Source of the DNA: Loktanella sp.
GTDB taxonomy: Bacteria; Pseudomonadota; Alphaproteobacteria; Rhodobacterales; Rhodobacteraceae
Direction: 5' to 3'
Length of the DNA stretch: 64,000 bases
Assembly: GCA_017390475.1 (NCBI GenBank)
Contig: JAFPBO010000013.1
Location: forward strand, 124,001-188,000
The position numbers were made by a program, and so were the translations under genes. Positions 38,279 through 47,749 of this stretch are shown one piece after another (positions within the stretch are counted from its first letter, which is position 1; each line of letters begins with the position of its first letter). Under the pieces are notes generated by a model. It saw nothing but the letters and a program-made list of their open reading frames with translations, did no database searches and was not told where the DNA came from.

Positions 38279-39357
38279 TGCCGACGTCACCCGCAACATT
38301 GAAAGAGGCGCGCCGGTTGCGCGATCACTTTGCCGCGCAAGGCGCTGTCGTGGTCAAAGCTGACGTGCTGCAACCCGCTGATCTGCTGCTTGATCTTTAT
38401 GGCGAGGATATCCGCGCCCGTGCCTATCTGACCGCCGATCCTTTGCGTGGTGAGATGGTGCTGCGCCCGGATTTTACCGTGCCGGTGGTGCAGATGCATA
38501 TGGAAACCGATGCTGACCCCGCGCGCTATACCTATTCCGGCAAGGTGTTCCGCAAGCAGGAAACCGACGAAAACCGCGCCAATGAATTCGTGCAGACCGG
38601 CTATGAGGTGTTCGACGGCCAGAACCCCGCTGCCGCCGATGCCGAGGTTTTCGCCGTGATCGCCGCAGGTCTGGCCGGATTGCCCCTGCGCGCGGCGACC
38701 GGTGATATCGGTGTGCTGATGGCGGCGGTCAAAGGCCTGCGCACGACAGAAGATCGCAAGGCGGCATTGATGCGCCATATCTGGCGACCCGCGCGGTTCC
38801 GCGCGCTCTTGCGCCGCTATGGGTCGGGCCATGTGCCGCCCTTGCGCGCGGCATTGCTGGCGGCGGATGATCCTTTCGCGCAGGCAGGTCCCGATATCGG
38901 CCTGCGCAGCCGGGAAGAGGTGACGTCGCGGATCGCCGCGCTGCGCGCAGATGCGGCAGCACCGCCGCTGTCATCGGATGAAATCACCCTGATTGACGCC
39001 ATTCTGGGCCTGCGTGCGACCAGCACTGATGCGCTGAGCATGCTACGTGATATCGCCGTGGACATGCCTGCGATCGGCAGCGCCGTGCGCCGGATGGAGG
39101 CGCGTTTGAACGCACTTTCCTTGCGGGGCATCGACATTGATACGCTGGAGTTCGAAGGCAGCTATGGCCGCACCTCGCTGGAATATTACGATGGCTTCGT
39201 CTTTGGCTTTTACGCCAGCGACAGGCCCGAACTGCCGCCCATTGCCACGGGTGGGCGCTATGACGCGCTGACCGCGCGGCTGGGGCAGGGCCGCGCCGTG
39301 CCCGCGGTGGGTGGCGTGATCCGCCCTGATCTGGCGCTGGAGGTGGGCAAATGCTGA
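38278..39357 (+). CDS. hisZ: ATP phosphoribosyltransferase regulatory subunit
   Basis: 359 aa catalytically inactive paralogue of HisRS lacking the anticodon domain. It combines with the short HisG and is needed for activity and histidine feedback. Class II core visible: LRPDFTVPVVQMH, YSGKVFRKQETDENRANEF, and GGRYDALTARLG. Overlaps hisS by 1 nt and hisG by 7 nt. Confidence 0.94.
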   Translation: MPTSPATLKEARRLRDHFAAQGAVVVKADVLQPADLLLDLYGEDIRARAYLTADPLRGEMVLRPDFTVPVVQMHMETDADPARYTYSGKVFRKQETDENRANEFVQTGYEVFDGQNPAAADAEVFAVIAAGLAGLPLRAATGDIGVLMAAVKGLRTTEDRKAALMRHIWRPARFRALLRRYGSGHVPPLRAALLAADDPFAQAGPDIGLRSREEVTSRIAALRADAAAPPLSSDEITLIDAILGLRATSTDALSMLRDIAVDMPAIGSAVRRMEARLNALSLRGIDIDTLEFEGSYGRTSLEYYDGFVFGFYASDRPELPPIATGGRYDALTARLGQGRAVPAVGGVIRPDLALEVGKC

Positions 39358-40040
39358 AACTCGGGGTGCCGTCCAAGGGGCGGCTGATGGAAAAGACATT
39401 CGACTGGTTCGGCGCGCGCGGCGTGACCCTGCGCAAATCCGGGTCAGAGCGCGAATATGCCGGTGCCGTCGATGGCGTCGATGGTGTCGAACTGGTGCTG
39501 CTGTCGGCGGGTGAAATCCCGCGTGAACTGGCGGCGGGGAATATTCAGCTGGGGGTCACCGGGTCCGATCTGGTGCGCGAAAAATTGGTGAACTGGGGCA
39601 GCCGTGTGACGGAGCTTGCGCCGATGGGGTTTGGCGGGGCAGATCTGGTGATTGCCGTGCCGCAGGGCTGGGTCGATGTCGATACGCTGGATGATCTGGA
39701 CGCGGCGGCGGCGGCTTTTCGTGCGCGCCACGGATTCCGTTTGCGAATCGCGACGAAATATCACCGGCTTGTACGGGAATTCCTGCGCGATCACGGGGTC
39801 GCCGATTATCAGTTGATCGACAGTCAGGGCGCGACCGAAGGCACCGTCAAGAACGAAACCGCCGAGGCGATTGCCGATATCACCTCGACCGGGGAGACCT
39901 TGCGCGCCAATGGGCTGAAGATATTGTCAGACGGGCTGATCCACGCCTCGCAGGCGACCCTGTTCCGCGGCAAACGGTCGGATTGGAGCGATGTGCAGCG
40001 CAAGACGCTGAAAACCTTGCTCAATACGCTGGATATCTGA
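39351..40040 (+). CDS. hisG: ATP phosphoribosyltransferase, short form
   Basis: 229 aa; first step of histidine synthesis (ATP + PRPP to phosphoribosyl-ATP). Lacks the C-terminal ACT-like regulatory domain of long HisG, consistent with the adjacent hisZ. Seen: LGVPSKGRLMEKT at the N-terminus and DITSTGETLRANGLKIL carrying the PRPP loop. Ends 0 nt before the stop of the convergent MFS gene. Confidence 0.96.
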   Translation: MLKLGVPSKGRLMEKTFDWFGARGVTLRKSGSEREYAGAVDGVDGVELVLLSAGEIPRELAAGNIQLGVTGSDLVREKLVNWGSRVTELAPMGFGGADLVIAVPQGWVDVDTLDDLDAAAAAFRARHGFRLRIATKYHRLVREFLRDHGVADYQLIDSQGATEGTVKNETAEAIADITSTGETLRANGLKILSDGLIHASQATLFRGKRSDWSDVQRKTLKTLLNTLDI

Positions 40041-41261
40041 TCATTCCGCAGGGGCAAGCGTGATCCGCGCCTGCCCAAGGCGCGGATGCACCTTGCGCGA
40101 CAGCACCCAAGCGGCCAGCAAGCTGATGCCAGAGGCCGCGAAAACGCCCGAGACTGGCAGGGTAAGCAGGACCAGCCAAGCCGTGCCGGGGGCGAGGATG
40201 CCAGACACGTCGCGGAAACTGGCATAGACGGCGGCCATCTCTGTCCTTTCTGACGGTTTCACCGCCAACAGGAACGGCAGCCCTCCCGAGACATCAAGCA
40301 GGATCAAAAAGAAGGCCCCCCCGACCAGCGCCAGCACCGTCAGCAGCGGCCAACCTGCGGCGAGGCCTGCGAAAGTGAACAACAGCCCTGCCGTCATGAA
40401 ACCGGTGCGCACCGCTTGCCGGATCGACCGTTTCTGCATCCAGCGCAGCATGAGCGGCGTGACAAACAGCGCCGCGTTGGACATCGACAGCACTATACCA
40501 CCGATCCGGTCGCCCAGCCCGTTTTCAATCGCAAAGATCGGCAGATAGACGATGTAAACCCACCAGCCGCCTGACCGGATCACCGCGAACAGCCAGCCTG
40601 CGACCAGCCTGGGTTGCGCCGCAAAACGCGGCAGAAATGCCAGTGGATTGGCAGGGGGCCGTCTGCTTTTGGTGATCAGTTTGCCATTGCCCAGCCGCAT
40701 CCACAAAAACAGGCTCAGCATGATTGTCGCGGCGACTGCAGCCACAAAGAAGGGCGCTGGCTGCCACCAGCTGTAAAGCGTGACACCCAGCGCCGGGCCG
40801 ATGGTCCAGCCTGCGGCGCTATAGAACATGCGCGAGGTTTCACACCGCCCCAATTGGATCTTGGCAATGTAATCCATGACATAGGCGTTGAAGCAGACAA
40901 AGGTGATCACGGTGGACATCGTGTTCAGCCCAAGCCCCAGCACGACCGCCAGCGGTGATCCCGTCGCGGCAAGCAGTGATCCGGCAACAAACAGGCTGGC
41001 CCCGATCAGATAGACCCAACGCCGGGGCAAAAAGCGGATCACAAAAGGCACCATCAACCCGGTGACCAGCGACACCAGACCAATGATGAAATAGGCCTCT
41101 GATATTACCTGCGCATCCTGCAAGGCGTTATACATCGCCAACGGAAATACCGATATCAGGATACCGCGCGCAACAGCCTCGGTCCCGGCCAGGGTCGCGA
41201 AACCCCGGACGCTGGGCGCCGGCGCATGGCGCAACCATTCGGGGATTCGACGTTCATGCAT
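40041..41261 (-). CDS. MFS transporter
   Basis: About 406 aa with 12 predicted helices and a cytoplasmic centre rich in Arg/Lys (RLGNGKLITKSRRPP). Major facilitator fold; no motif allows a substrate assignment. ATG at 41261 (MHERRIPEW) chosen; the frame is open to 41288. Its stop abuts the hisG stop. Confidence 0.85.
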   Translation of the reverse strand: MHERRIPEWLRHAPAPSVRGFATLAGTEAVARGILISVFPLAMYNALQDAQVISEAYFIIGLVSLVTGLMVPFVIRFLPRRWVYLIGASLFVAGSLLAATGSPLAVVLGLGLNTMSTVITFVCFNAYVMDYIAKIQLGRCETSRMFYSAAGWTIGPALGVTLYSWWQPAPFFVAAVAATIMLSLFLWMRLGNGKLITKSRRPPANPLAFLPRFAAQPRLVAGWLFAVIRSGGWWVYIVYLPIFAIENGLGDRIGGIVLSMSNAALFVTPLMLRWMQKRSIRQAVRTGFMTAGLLFTFAGLAAGWPLLTVLALVGGAFFLILLDVSGGLPFLLAVKPSERTEMAAVYASFRDVSGILAPGTAWLVLLTLPVSGVFAASGISLLAAWVLSRKVHPRLGQARITLAPAE

Positions 41262-41354
41262 TGCGCGGCCTTCAACAACTGCCCGCAACTTAGGTCTGTT
41301 TCAGCGCGGCAGATTGTCACAATGCGACGCCAAATTGTCTTTGCGCGGCGGATG

Positions 41355-42893
41355 CTACTTCGGCCTACCGATCTGGTCACGCAGCAAGCGTCGCAGGATC
41401 TTGCCCGAGGCCGATTTCGGGATTTCCGTCACGAAATGGATTTGATGCAATTGCTTGTAATGTGCCAAAGTGCCAGCAAGATGCGCCATTATCTGATCGG
41501 CATCCGGTGCGCCTTCGCCCGCCACAACAAATGCGATAGGCAATTCGCCCGCTTCCATGTCGGGCAGGCCGATCACGGCGGCGTCGGTGATCCCATCCAA
41601 GGCGACCAAAGTTGCCTCCAACTCTGCCGGAGCGACCTGAAAGCCTTTGTATTTGATCAGTTCTTTCAACCTGTCGACGATGAACATATAGCCATCCGCA
41701 TCAATCCGGGCGATATCGCCGGTGCGCAGCCAGCCATCATCGGTGATCGTCGCGGCGGTGGCTGTGGGATTGTTCAGATAGCCTTGCATCACTTGAGGAC
41801 CTTTAACCCACAATTCGCCATCCTGACCGGCGGGCAGATCGTCGCCCGTATCAATATGAACAACGCGGCATTGCGTATTCGGCACGGCCTGGCCAGAGGC
41901 ACCGGCGACCGCGGCTCTGGCCGGCGTGACATGCGATACCGGGCTGAGTTCGGTCATTCCGTAACCTTGCAGACAGATGCAATCCAGCCGCTGGCTCACC
42001 GCATTTGACAATTCCGCGCCCATCGGTGCCGCGCCGGAAAACACCTGTTCAATGCTGGAAAGATCGTAGTTATCGACCAGTGGATGTTTCGCCAGCGCCA
42101 GAGCGACAGGCGGCACAATCCACATCCGTCGCGATTTGTGGTCCTGACAGATTTGCAGAAACAACGGCAAATCGAAACGTGGCATGGTCACGACAGCGCC
42201 ACCGCCCGCCAGATGCACATTCATCAACACGGTCATACCGTAGATATGAAAGAACGGCAGGAACCCTGCGGCGATTTCACCCGCGCGGAAATCGGCGGCG
42301 GCGATGATCTGATCGACATTCACCACCAGATTGCGATGCGACAGCATCACGCCTTTGGGCAGGCCGGTGGTGCCGGATGAATAGGGCAGCACCAGCGTAT
42401 GGGCCACCACATCAACAGGCACCTGGGCTGCAAGCGGATCACCCATCAGCGCTGCATAGGCAGGGCTGCCGATGGCAATCACATCCAGATCGCCTGCGCC
42501 GTCCTGTGCTGTCGTCAGAAAGTCAGGAATGGTGATCAGCACATCCGCGCGGGAATCCGCCAGCTGATGACGTACTTCGCTGGCGGTATAGGTCGGGTTC
42601 AGCGTTGTGACCGTGCCACCGGCCCAGGCGACCGCATGAAAGATTACACAATATTCGGGGATATTGGGCGCCATCAAGGCGACAACCTTGCCCTGACCCA
42701 ATCCAGCAGCCGTCAGCCCACCGGCAAGGCGTTTGACCTGATCCATGAAGGCGGCTGCCGTCAGGTTGCGCCCGGTCGGGCCGTCAATCAGCACAACATC
42801 ATCGGGGCGGCTTTTCAGCCCTTCAAACACTCTTTCGGTGATTGATTGATCGCGCAGCGGCACATCGTCAAAAGGGCTTTGGTAAACTGACAT
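41355..42893 (-). CDS. AMP-dependent acyl-CoA/aryl-CoA synthetase (4-coumarate-CoA ligase-like)
   Basis: 512 aa ANL-superfamily enzyme. Seen: P-loop YSSGTTGLPKGVMLSHRN, the motif QGYGMTELSPV, the hinge RTGDIARIDADGYMFIVDRLKELIK (in parts), and the C-terminal catalytic Lys in IPKSASGKILRRLL. Closest in pattern to plant 4CL-like ligases; substrate could be an aromatic acid or medium/long fatty acid. A strong GGGAGGA lies 8 nt before the ATG at 42893. No linked degradation genes, so the pathway is unknown. Confidence 0.9.
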   Translation of the reverse strand: MSVYQSPFDDVPLRDQSITERVFEGLKSRPDDVVLIDGPTGRNLTAAAFMDQVKRLAGGLTAAGLGQGKVVALMAPNIPEYCVIFHAVAWAGGTVTTLNPTYTASEVRHQLADSRADVLITIPDFLTTAQDGAGDLDVIAIGSPAYAALMGDPLAAQVPVDVVAHTLVLPYSSGTTGLPKGVMLSHRNLVVNVDQIIAAADFRAGEIAAGFLPFFHIYGMTVLMNVHLAGGGAVVTMPRFDLPLFLQICQDHKSRRMWIVPPVALALAKHPLVDNYDLSSIEQVFSGAAPMGAELSNAVSQRLDCICLQGYGMTELSPVSHVTPARAAVAGASGQAVPNTQCRVVHIDTGDDLPAGQDGELWVKGPQVMQGYLNNPTATAATITDDGWLRTGDIARIDADGYMFIVDRLKELIKYKGFQVAPAELEATLVALDGITDAAVIGLPDMEAGELPIAFVVAGEGAPDADQIMAHLAGTLAHYKQLHQIHFVTEIPKSASGKILRRLLRDQIGRPK

Positions 42894-42974
42894 AGCGTGA
42901 TCCTCCCAAATACGCATCCGGATCACGATGCGTCAGGGTGCGCAGAAACGCCAGTCACAAACATTTGGTCGGCC

Positions 42975-43406
42975 TCAGCGCACCCCGATGGCTGCGAGCG
43001 CCTTGGACAATTCGGGCGGCAACTGGTCTTCATGCTGGCGGCCTGCGGGCAGATCAGCAGGGGCGTCAGTCTCTGGCAGATAACGCCAGCCCTGAAACGC
43101 GCGTTTCGGCGTAGCGGCGACCCGGATCAGGCCGGGCTGGCACACAATGGCGCAACGCCGGATATCATCGCCGCCGATATATTCATCCAGCCGCAGGATC
43201 GGCTGACGGCACAGGATCACACCTTTGATCACCCAATAGATTGAGCCACCGTTCAGGATTTCATCGCCGCGTTTGGGCCACATCCGGGTGATGTGGCGCG
43301 GCAGCCCGTCATCGGTCTGCGCGCGCTCTGTCGCCTGCCAAGCGGCAAGATCGGCCATATCTTCGGTGCCGACTGATAATTTAAGCAAGTGAACAGTTTT
43401 TGTCAT
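42975..43406 (-). CDS. DUF1489 family protein
   Basis: 143 aa, alphaproteobacterial protein of unknown function (matching in pattern DUF1489: MTKTVHLLKLSVG start, GGSIYWVIKG, WRYLP near the C-terminus). No catalytic motif visible. It diverges from nrdJ with about 195 bp between. Confidence 0.85.
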   Translation of the reverse strand: MTKTVHLLKLSVGTEDMADLAAWQATERAQTDDGLPRHITRMWPKRGDEILNGGSIYWVIKGVILCRQPILRLDEYIGGDDIRRCAIVCQPGLIRVAATPKRAFQGWRYLPETDAPADLPAGRQHEDQLPPELSKALAAIGVR

Positions 43407-43503
43407 CTATCCCCCCCCGGGATAAGGTCGAGATAAGTTTGCCGGCCCGAAAAGCAAGGCTGCGACAAAATATACGAACAAAGCGTACCGATGCTGGTTG
43501 AAA

Positions 43504-43533
43504 CCACAAGATGTGGCGGTCTACAAGATCGTT
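43504..43533. promoter_or_regulatory. Tandem CACAAGATG-type repeats upstream of nrdJ (candidate NrdR boxes)
   Basis: Site 1 is the perfect palindrome CCACA-AGA-TGTGG (43504-43516); site 2 is the weaker CTACA-AGA-TCGTT (43521-43533), centres 17 nt apart. Paired palindromes before ribonucleotide reductase genes are the usual layout of NrdR sites, but the match to the published consensus is only partial. Confidence 0.35.
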
Positions 43534-43601
43534 CCAGAATCCTGCAAATTCACCTAACATGACGCCCAGAGCCCATGTCTGCCAGCATGAAAGCATCCGC
43601 T

Positions 43602-45893
43602 ATGTCCCATTTTACTGCCCCCATCGCCGAACAAATCTGGGATATGAAGTATCGCTTCAAGGCCGCTGACGGCACGCCCATCGATGAAACGGTCGAGGAT
43701 ACATGGCACCGGATCGCAAATTCGCTCGCCGTGGTAGAGGCTGATCCAAAGGCCTGGGAAGGCAGGTTTTACGACGCATTGGCCGATTTCAAATATCTGC
43801 CCGCAGGAAGGATCACTGCGGGCGCAGGCACCGCGCGGTCGGTCACCTTGTTCAACTGCTTCGTCATGGGCACTGTGCCGGACAGCATGGCGGGTATTTT
43901 CGACATGCTGAAAGAGGCCGCCCTGACCATGCAGCAGGGTGGCGGGATTGGCTATGATTTCTCTACGATCCGGCCCAAGGGGGCGTCTGTGCTGGGCGTG
44001 GCGGCGGATGCATCCGGCCCGTTGTCCTTCATGGATGTATGGGACGCGATGTGCCGCACGATCATGTCGGCAGGGTCCCGCCGTGGTGCGATGATGGCCG
44101 TGATGCGCTGCGACCACCCCGATATCGAAGCTTTTATCACTGCCAAATCCGACCCCGCGCGCCTGCGCATGTTCAACATGTCGGTGCTGATCACCGACCC
44201 GTTCATGGCGGCGGTCAAGTCGGGCGGTGACTGGGATCTGGTCTTTGACGGGCAGGTCTACCGCACGGTCAAGGCGCGCGATCTGTGGGATACGATCATG
44301 CAATCGACCTATGATTATGCCGAACCCGGCGTGATCTTCATCGACCGCATCAACCAGATGAACAACCTGAACTATTGCGAAACCATCGCCGCGACCAACC
44401 CTTGTGGCGAACAGCCCCTGCCGCCTTACGGGGCTTGCCTGCTCGGCTCGATCAATATGGCGCGGCTGGTCAGCGATCCGTTTTCCGACAACGCCAAACT
44501 CGACGGTGATGCGTTGACCGATCTGGTCGCCACTGCGGTGCGGATGATGGATAACGTCGTCGACGCCTCGCGCTTTCCATTGCCCGCGCAAGAACAAGAG
44601 GCAAAGAACAAACGCCGCATCGGGCTGGGTGTTACTGGTTTGGCCGATGCGTTGCTGATGGTCGGCCTGCGCTACGGTTCTGAAGAAGCGGCAGCGCAAA
44701 CCGACAGATGGATGCATGCGATTGCGCGCGCCGCCTACCTCGCCTCGGTTGATCTGGCGAAAGAAAAGGGTGCCTTCCCGCTGTTCGACGCTGAAAAATA
44801 CCTTGCCAGCGGCGCGATGCAACAAATGGATGATGACGTGCGCGACGCGATCCGCGAACATGGCATCCGCAACGCCTTGCTGACCTCCATCGCGCCCACC
44901 GGCACGATCAGCCTTTATGCAGGCAATGTGTCTTCGGGGATCGAGCCGGTCTTTGCCTATGCCTATACCCGCAAGGTCCTGCAAAAAGACGGCAGCAAGA
45001 CCGAAGAAGAGGTCGTCGACTACGCCGTCAAGATGTGGCGCGACCTGAAAGGCGACGCCCCGCTGCCGGATTATTTCGTCAACGCGCAAACGCTGGCCCC
45101 GCTGGACCACGTCCGGATGCAGGCGGCGGCACAGAAATGGATCGACAGCAGCATTTCAAAAACCATCAACTGCCCCGAAGATATCAGCTTTGACGCATTT
45201 AAAGAGGTCTACATGGCCGCATGGGATCAGGGCTGCAAAGGTTGCACCACCTACCGGCCCAATGATGTGACTGGCTCTGTGCTCTCGGTCTCGGAAGAAA
45301 AGCCCGCGCTTGTCGTCGCCGAAGATACGCCTGACAGCGATGTCACCGCCTCTGGCGGCGAAGTTGTCTATATGTCCGAACCGCTGGACCGGCCGCAGGA
45401 ACTGGAAGGTGCCACCTACAAACTCAAGTGGCCTGACAGCAACCATGCGATCTACATCACGATCAACGATCTGGTCGTCGCGGGTCACCGCCGCCCCTTC
45501 GAGATTTTCATCAATTCCAAGAATATGGAACATTTCGCCTGGACGGTGGCACTGACGCGGATGATCTCTGCCGTGTTCCGGCGCGGCGGCGACGTGACCT
45601 TCGTCGTCGAAGAACTCAAAGCCGTATTTGACCCGCGTGGCGGCGCATGGATGCAGGGGAAATACGTACCTTCCATCCTTGCTGCAATCGGTGGGGTGAT
45701 CGAACAGCATATGGTCTCGATCGGGTTTCTGGCGGGCGAAGGTCTGGGGCTGAAAACCGACCCGACCGCCGATGTGGTTAGCCTCGGGACCGGAAAACGC
45801 GGCAAGGCTTGTCCGTCGTGTGGTGCCTATGATCTGCGCATGGTCGAAGGTTGCATGACCTGCGGGTCCTGCGGCCATTCCAAATGCGGCTAA
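43602..45893 (+). CDS. nrdJ: Adenosylcobalamin-dependent ribonucleotide reductase (class II)
   Basis: Reduces ribonucleotides to deoxyribonucleotides with a B12-derived radical, independent of oxygen. About 763 aa. Seen: TLFNCFVMGTVPDS, GGGIGYDFSTIRPKG, NPCGEQPLPPYGACLLGS (active-site Cys and Glu) and TAPTGTISLYAG-like (IAPTGTISLYAG). The C-terminus is a zinc-ribbon (CPSCGAYDL, CMTCGSCGHSKCG) that could supply the redox-active cysteines. ATG at 43602 (MSHFTAPIA) matches the family start; ATGs at 43575 and 43587 are also in frame. The organism needs B12 uptake or synthesis for growth if this is its only RNR. Confidence 0.95.
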   Translation: MSHFTAPIAEQIWDMKYRFKAADGTPIDETVEDTWHRIANSLAVVEADPKAWEGRFYDALADFKYLPAGRITAGAGTARSVTLFNCFVMGTVPDSMAGIFDMLKEAALTMQQGGGIGYDFSTIRPKGASVLGVAADASGPLSFMDVWDAMCRTIMSAGSRRGAMMAVMRCDHPDIEAFITAKSDPARLRMFNMSVLITDPFMAAVKSGGDWDLVFDGQVYRTVKARDLWDTIMQSTYDYAEPGVIFIDRINQMNNLNYCETIAATNPCGEQPLPPYGACLLGSINMARLVSDPFSDNAKLDGDALTDLVATAVRMMDNVVDASRFPLPAQEQEAKNKRRIGLGVTGLADALLMVGLRYGSEEAAAQTDRWMHAIARAAYLASVDLAKEKGAFPLFDAEKYLASGAMQQMDDDVRDAIREHGIRNALLTSIAPTGTISLYAGNVSSGIEPVFAYAYTRKVLQKDGSKTEEEVVDYAVKMWRDLKGDAPLPDYFVNAQTLAPLDHVRMQAAAQKWIDSSISKTINCPEDISFDAFKEVYMAAWDQGCKGCTTYRPNDVTGSVLSVSEEKPALVVAEDTPDSDVTASGGEVVYMSEPLDRPQELEGATYKLKWPDSNHAIYITINDLVVAGHRRPFEIFINSKNMEHFAWTVALTRMISAVFRRGGDVTFVVEELKAVFDPRGGAWMQGKYVPSILAAIGGVIEQHMVSIGFLAGEGLGLKTDPTADVVSLGTGKRGKACPSCGAYDLRMVEGCMTCGSCGHSKCG

Positions 45894-46055
45894 ACGGGAC
45901 CGCGCTGCGCGTCAGCGCGACGTGTAGCAATTCGGCAGGCAGCGGCGGCGACGATTCTGCTGCTGTCAGCCGGATCGTCGCGTTACTTGGCCGTTTCTTG
46001 CAGTCGCTTCCTTTTGGGCTTGGCATTGCTGTCGCGACTGGGCAGTAGAGCTGCC

Positions 46056-46931
46056 ATGTTGCAACGTTCGTTCAAATCTGTCTGGAACCATTTCCGCTAT
46101 CTTCCGCTGCTGTCTGTGTTGACGGTGTCGCGTGCGCGCCGGTTTGAGAAAAGATCGCGTGCCTTGGGGTCGGCGGTGGGATTTGTGATGCGCTGGTTTC
46201 CACCCGCACAATGGCGGTTCGATCGCGAGGTGTTGCGCGTTTTCCCACAGATGCCTCGCCACGACCGGTTGCGACTGGGGCAGGCGATGGGCCGCGCGAT
46301 GGGCCGGACATTGTTCGAAATCTACCATTGCGCCGAATTCCAGACCCGCCAGGACAAGTTTCATGCATCCGGGCCGGGTCTTGCGGCGCTGGCGGCAGCC
46401 CGTGTGGCGGGACAGGGTGCAGTCATCGTTTCTGGGCATTTCGGCCAATGGGAAGCCGTGCGCGCGGCCTTGAACGCGCGCGATATGGAAACCGGTGCGA
46501 TCTATCGCCGCCAACCTAACCCGCATTACCAGCGCCGGCTGCTCGCGGGGATTGAGGCGGGCGGCAAGCCGATCCTCGAAACCGGACGTGCCGGGACGAA
46601 ATCGCTGGTGCGTCACCTGCGTGTTGGCGGGTTCATGGCGATCCTGCTGGATGAAAAATATGCCGAAGGTCTGCGGTTGCCGTTTTTGGGTCATCCGGCG
46701 CTGACCTCGCTGGCGGCGGCGGAACTCGCGTTGAAATACGATCTTTTGATGGTGCCGGCCTACGGTATCCGTCGCGCTGATGGCGACAGTTTCGACGTCA
46801 TCTTCGAGGACCCGATCCCGCATTCCGACGCAACGACAATGACACAGGCATTCAACGACAGTCTGTCGGCCCGTATTCTGGCTGACCCTGATCAATGGTA
46901 TTGGATGTTGCGCCGCTGGAACAACGTCTGA
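46056..46931 (+). CDS. Lysophospholipid/lipid A acyltransferase (LpxL/HtrB-like)
   Basis: About 291 aa. The catalytic HxxxxE is present as GHFGQWE (near residue 130); the rest follows the LpxL/LABLAT pattern (LLDEKYAEGLRLPFLG, MVPAYGIRR). Probably adds a secondary acyl chain to lipid A; an ornithine-lipid or other acyltransferase role is not excluded. N-terminal hydrophobic segment is short. The frame is open to 45987; ATG at 46056 gives a normal length. Confidence 0.85.
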   Translation: MLQRSFKSVWNHFRYLPLLSVLTVSRARRFEKRSRALGSAVGFVMRWFPPAQWRFDREVLRVFPQMPRHDRLRLGQAMGRAMGRTLFEIYHCAEFQTRQDKFHASGPGLAALAAARVAGQGAVIVSGHFGQWEAVRAALNARDMETGAIYRRQPNPHYQRRLLAGIEAGGKPILETGRAGTKSLVRHLRVGGFMAILLDEKYAEGLRLPFLGHPALTSLAAAELALKYDLLMVPAYGIRRADGDSFDVIFEDPIPHSDATTMTQAFNDSLSARILADPDQWYWMLRRWNNV

Positions 46932-47026
46932 ACTTTGTGGCGAGCGGCACTGCTTAAATTGATCATGGAACAATCAGGCGTTTTGTTGCATGGTTGCCGC
47001 ATTCAGCCGACCGGGGACGAACCATT

Positions 47027-47749
47027 ATGACGCTTGCTGTCCCGAACATCAGATCCTGCACCGATTGCCCGATCCGCTATAATGCGGTCTGTTCAAAATG
47101 CGAACCAGATGAGATGGGCTTGCTTGAGCAGATCAAATATTACCGGTCCTATGCTGCCGGGCAGACGATTTTCTTTGCTGGCGATCCGTTGGAATTTGTT
47201 GGCTCGCTGGTGTCAGGTGTCGCCAGCTTGACGCGTACCATGCCCGATGGGCGGGTGCAGATGGTGGGGTTGCTGTTGCCCGCTGATTTCATGGGACGGC
47301 CCAATCGCGATACGATAGACTGCAATGTGATCGCCGAAACCGATGTGATGCTATGCTGTTTCCGGCGCAGACCATTCGAGAAACTGATCGATCAGACCCC
47401 GCATGTCGGCCAGCGCCTGCTGGAAATGACGCTGGATGAACTCGACGCCGCACGCGAATGGATGTTGGTGCTGGGCCGCAAGACTGCGCGGGAAAAGATC
47501 GCATCTTTACTGTATATGATCGCGACGCGGATGGTGAAGCTCAAACCCGGCGCGGTGCCTCAGGTTGCATTCACCCTCCCGATCACCCGCGAGACGATGG
47601 CAAATTATCTTGGCCTGACCATTGAAACCGTCAGTCGCCAGATGTCGGCGTTGAAGAAAGACGGCGTTATCAGCTTTGACGAACGGCGTGAGATCAAGGT
47701 GCCTGATCTGGATGACCTGAAATCTGAAACCGGTGAGGATGTGTTTTAG
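47027..47749 (+). CDS. fnrL: Crp/Fnr-family oxygen-responsive regulator FnrL
   Basis: 240 aa. N-terminal CTDCPIRYNAVCSKC (Cys11, 14, 22, 25) plus a later Cys pair supply ligands for an oxygen-labile [4Fe-4S]; cNMP-like beta-roll in the centre; C-terminal HTH with TRETMANYLGLTIETVSRQM, where E-xx-SR is the FNR recognition pattern for TTGAT half sites. Likely activator of the ccoNOQP operon 1.6 kb away. ATG at 47027. Upstream, TTGATcatgGAACA at 46959 is a half-match to an FNR box and might allow autoregulation, weakly supported. Overlaps the convergent VOC gene by 4 nt. Confidence 0.95.
   Translation: MTLAVPNIRSCTDCPIRYNAVCSKCEPDEMGLLEQIKYYRSYAAGQTIFFAGDPLEFVGSLVSGVASLTRTMPDGRVQMVGLLLPADFMGRPNRDTIDCNVIAETDVMLCCFRRRPFEKLIDQTPHVGQRLLEMTLDELDAAREWMLVLGRKTAREKIASLLYMIATRMVKLKPGAVPQVAFTLPITRETMANYLGLTIETVSRQMSALKKDGVISFDERREIKVPDLDDLKSETGEDVF

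Noticed and set aside
43554-45110. 518-aa minus-strand open frame
   Set aside because: Antisense to nrdJ, rich in Arg/His/Gly, no recognisable motif.
45894-46055. Short open frames between nrdJ and the acyltransferase
   Set aside because: No SD, no family pattern; a GCGCTG/CAGCGC hairpin after nrdJ lacks a T-run, so I do not call a terminator either.
46959-46972. FNR-like half site upstream of fnrL (TTGAT-catg-GAACA)
   Set aside because: Second half site matches ATCAA poorly; kept only as a remark under fnrL.
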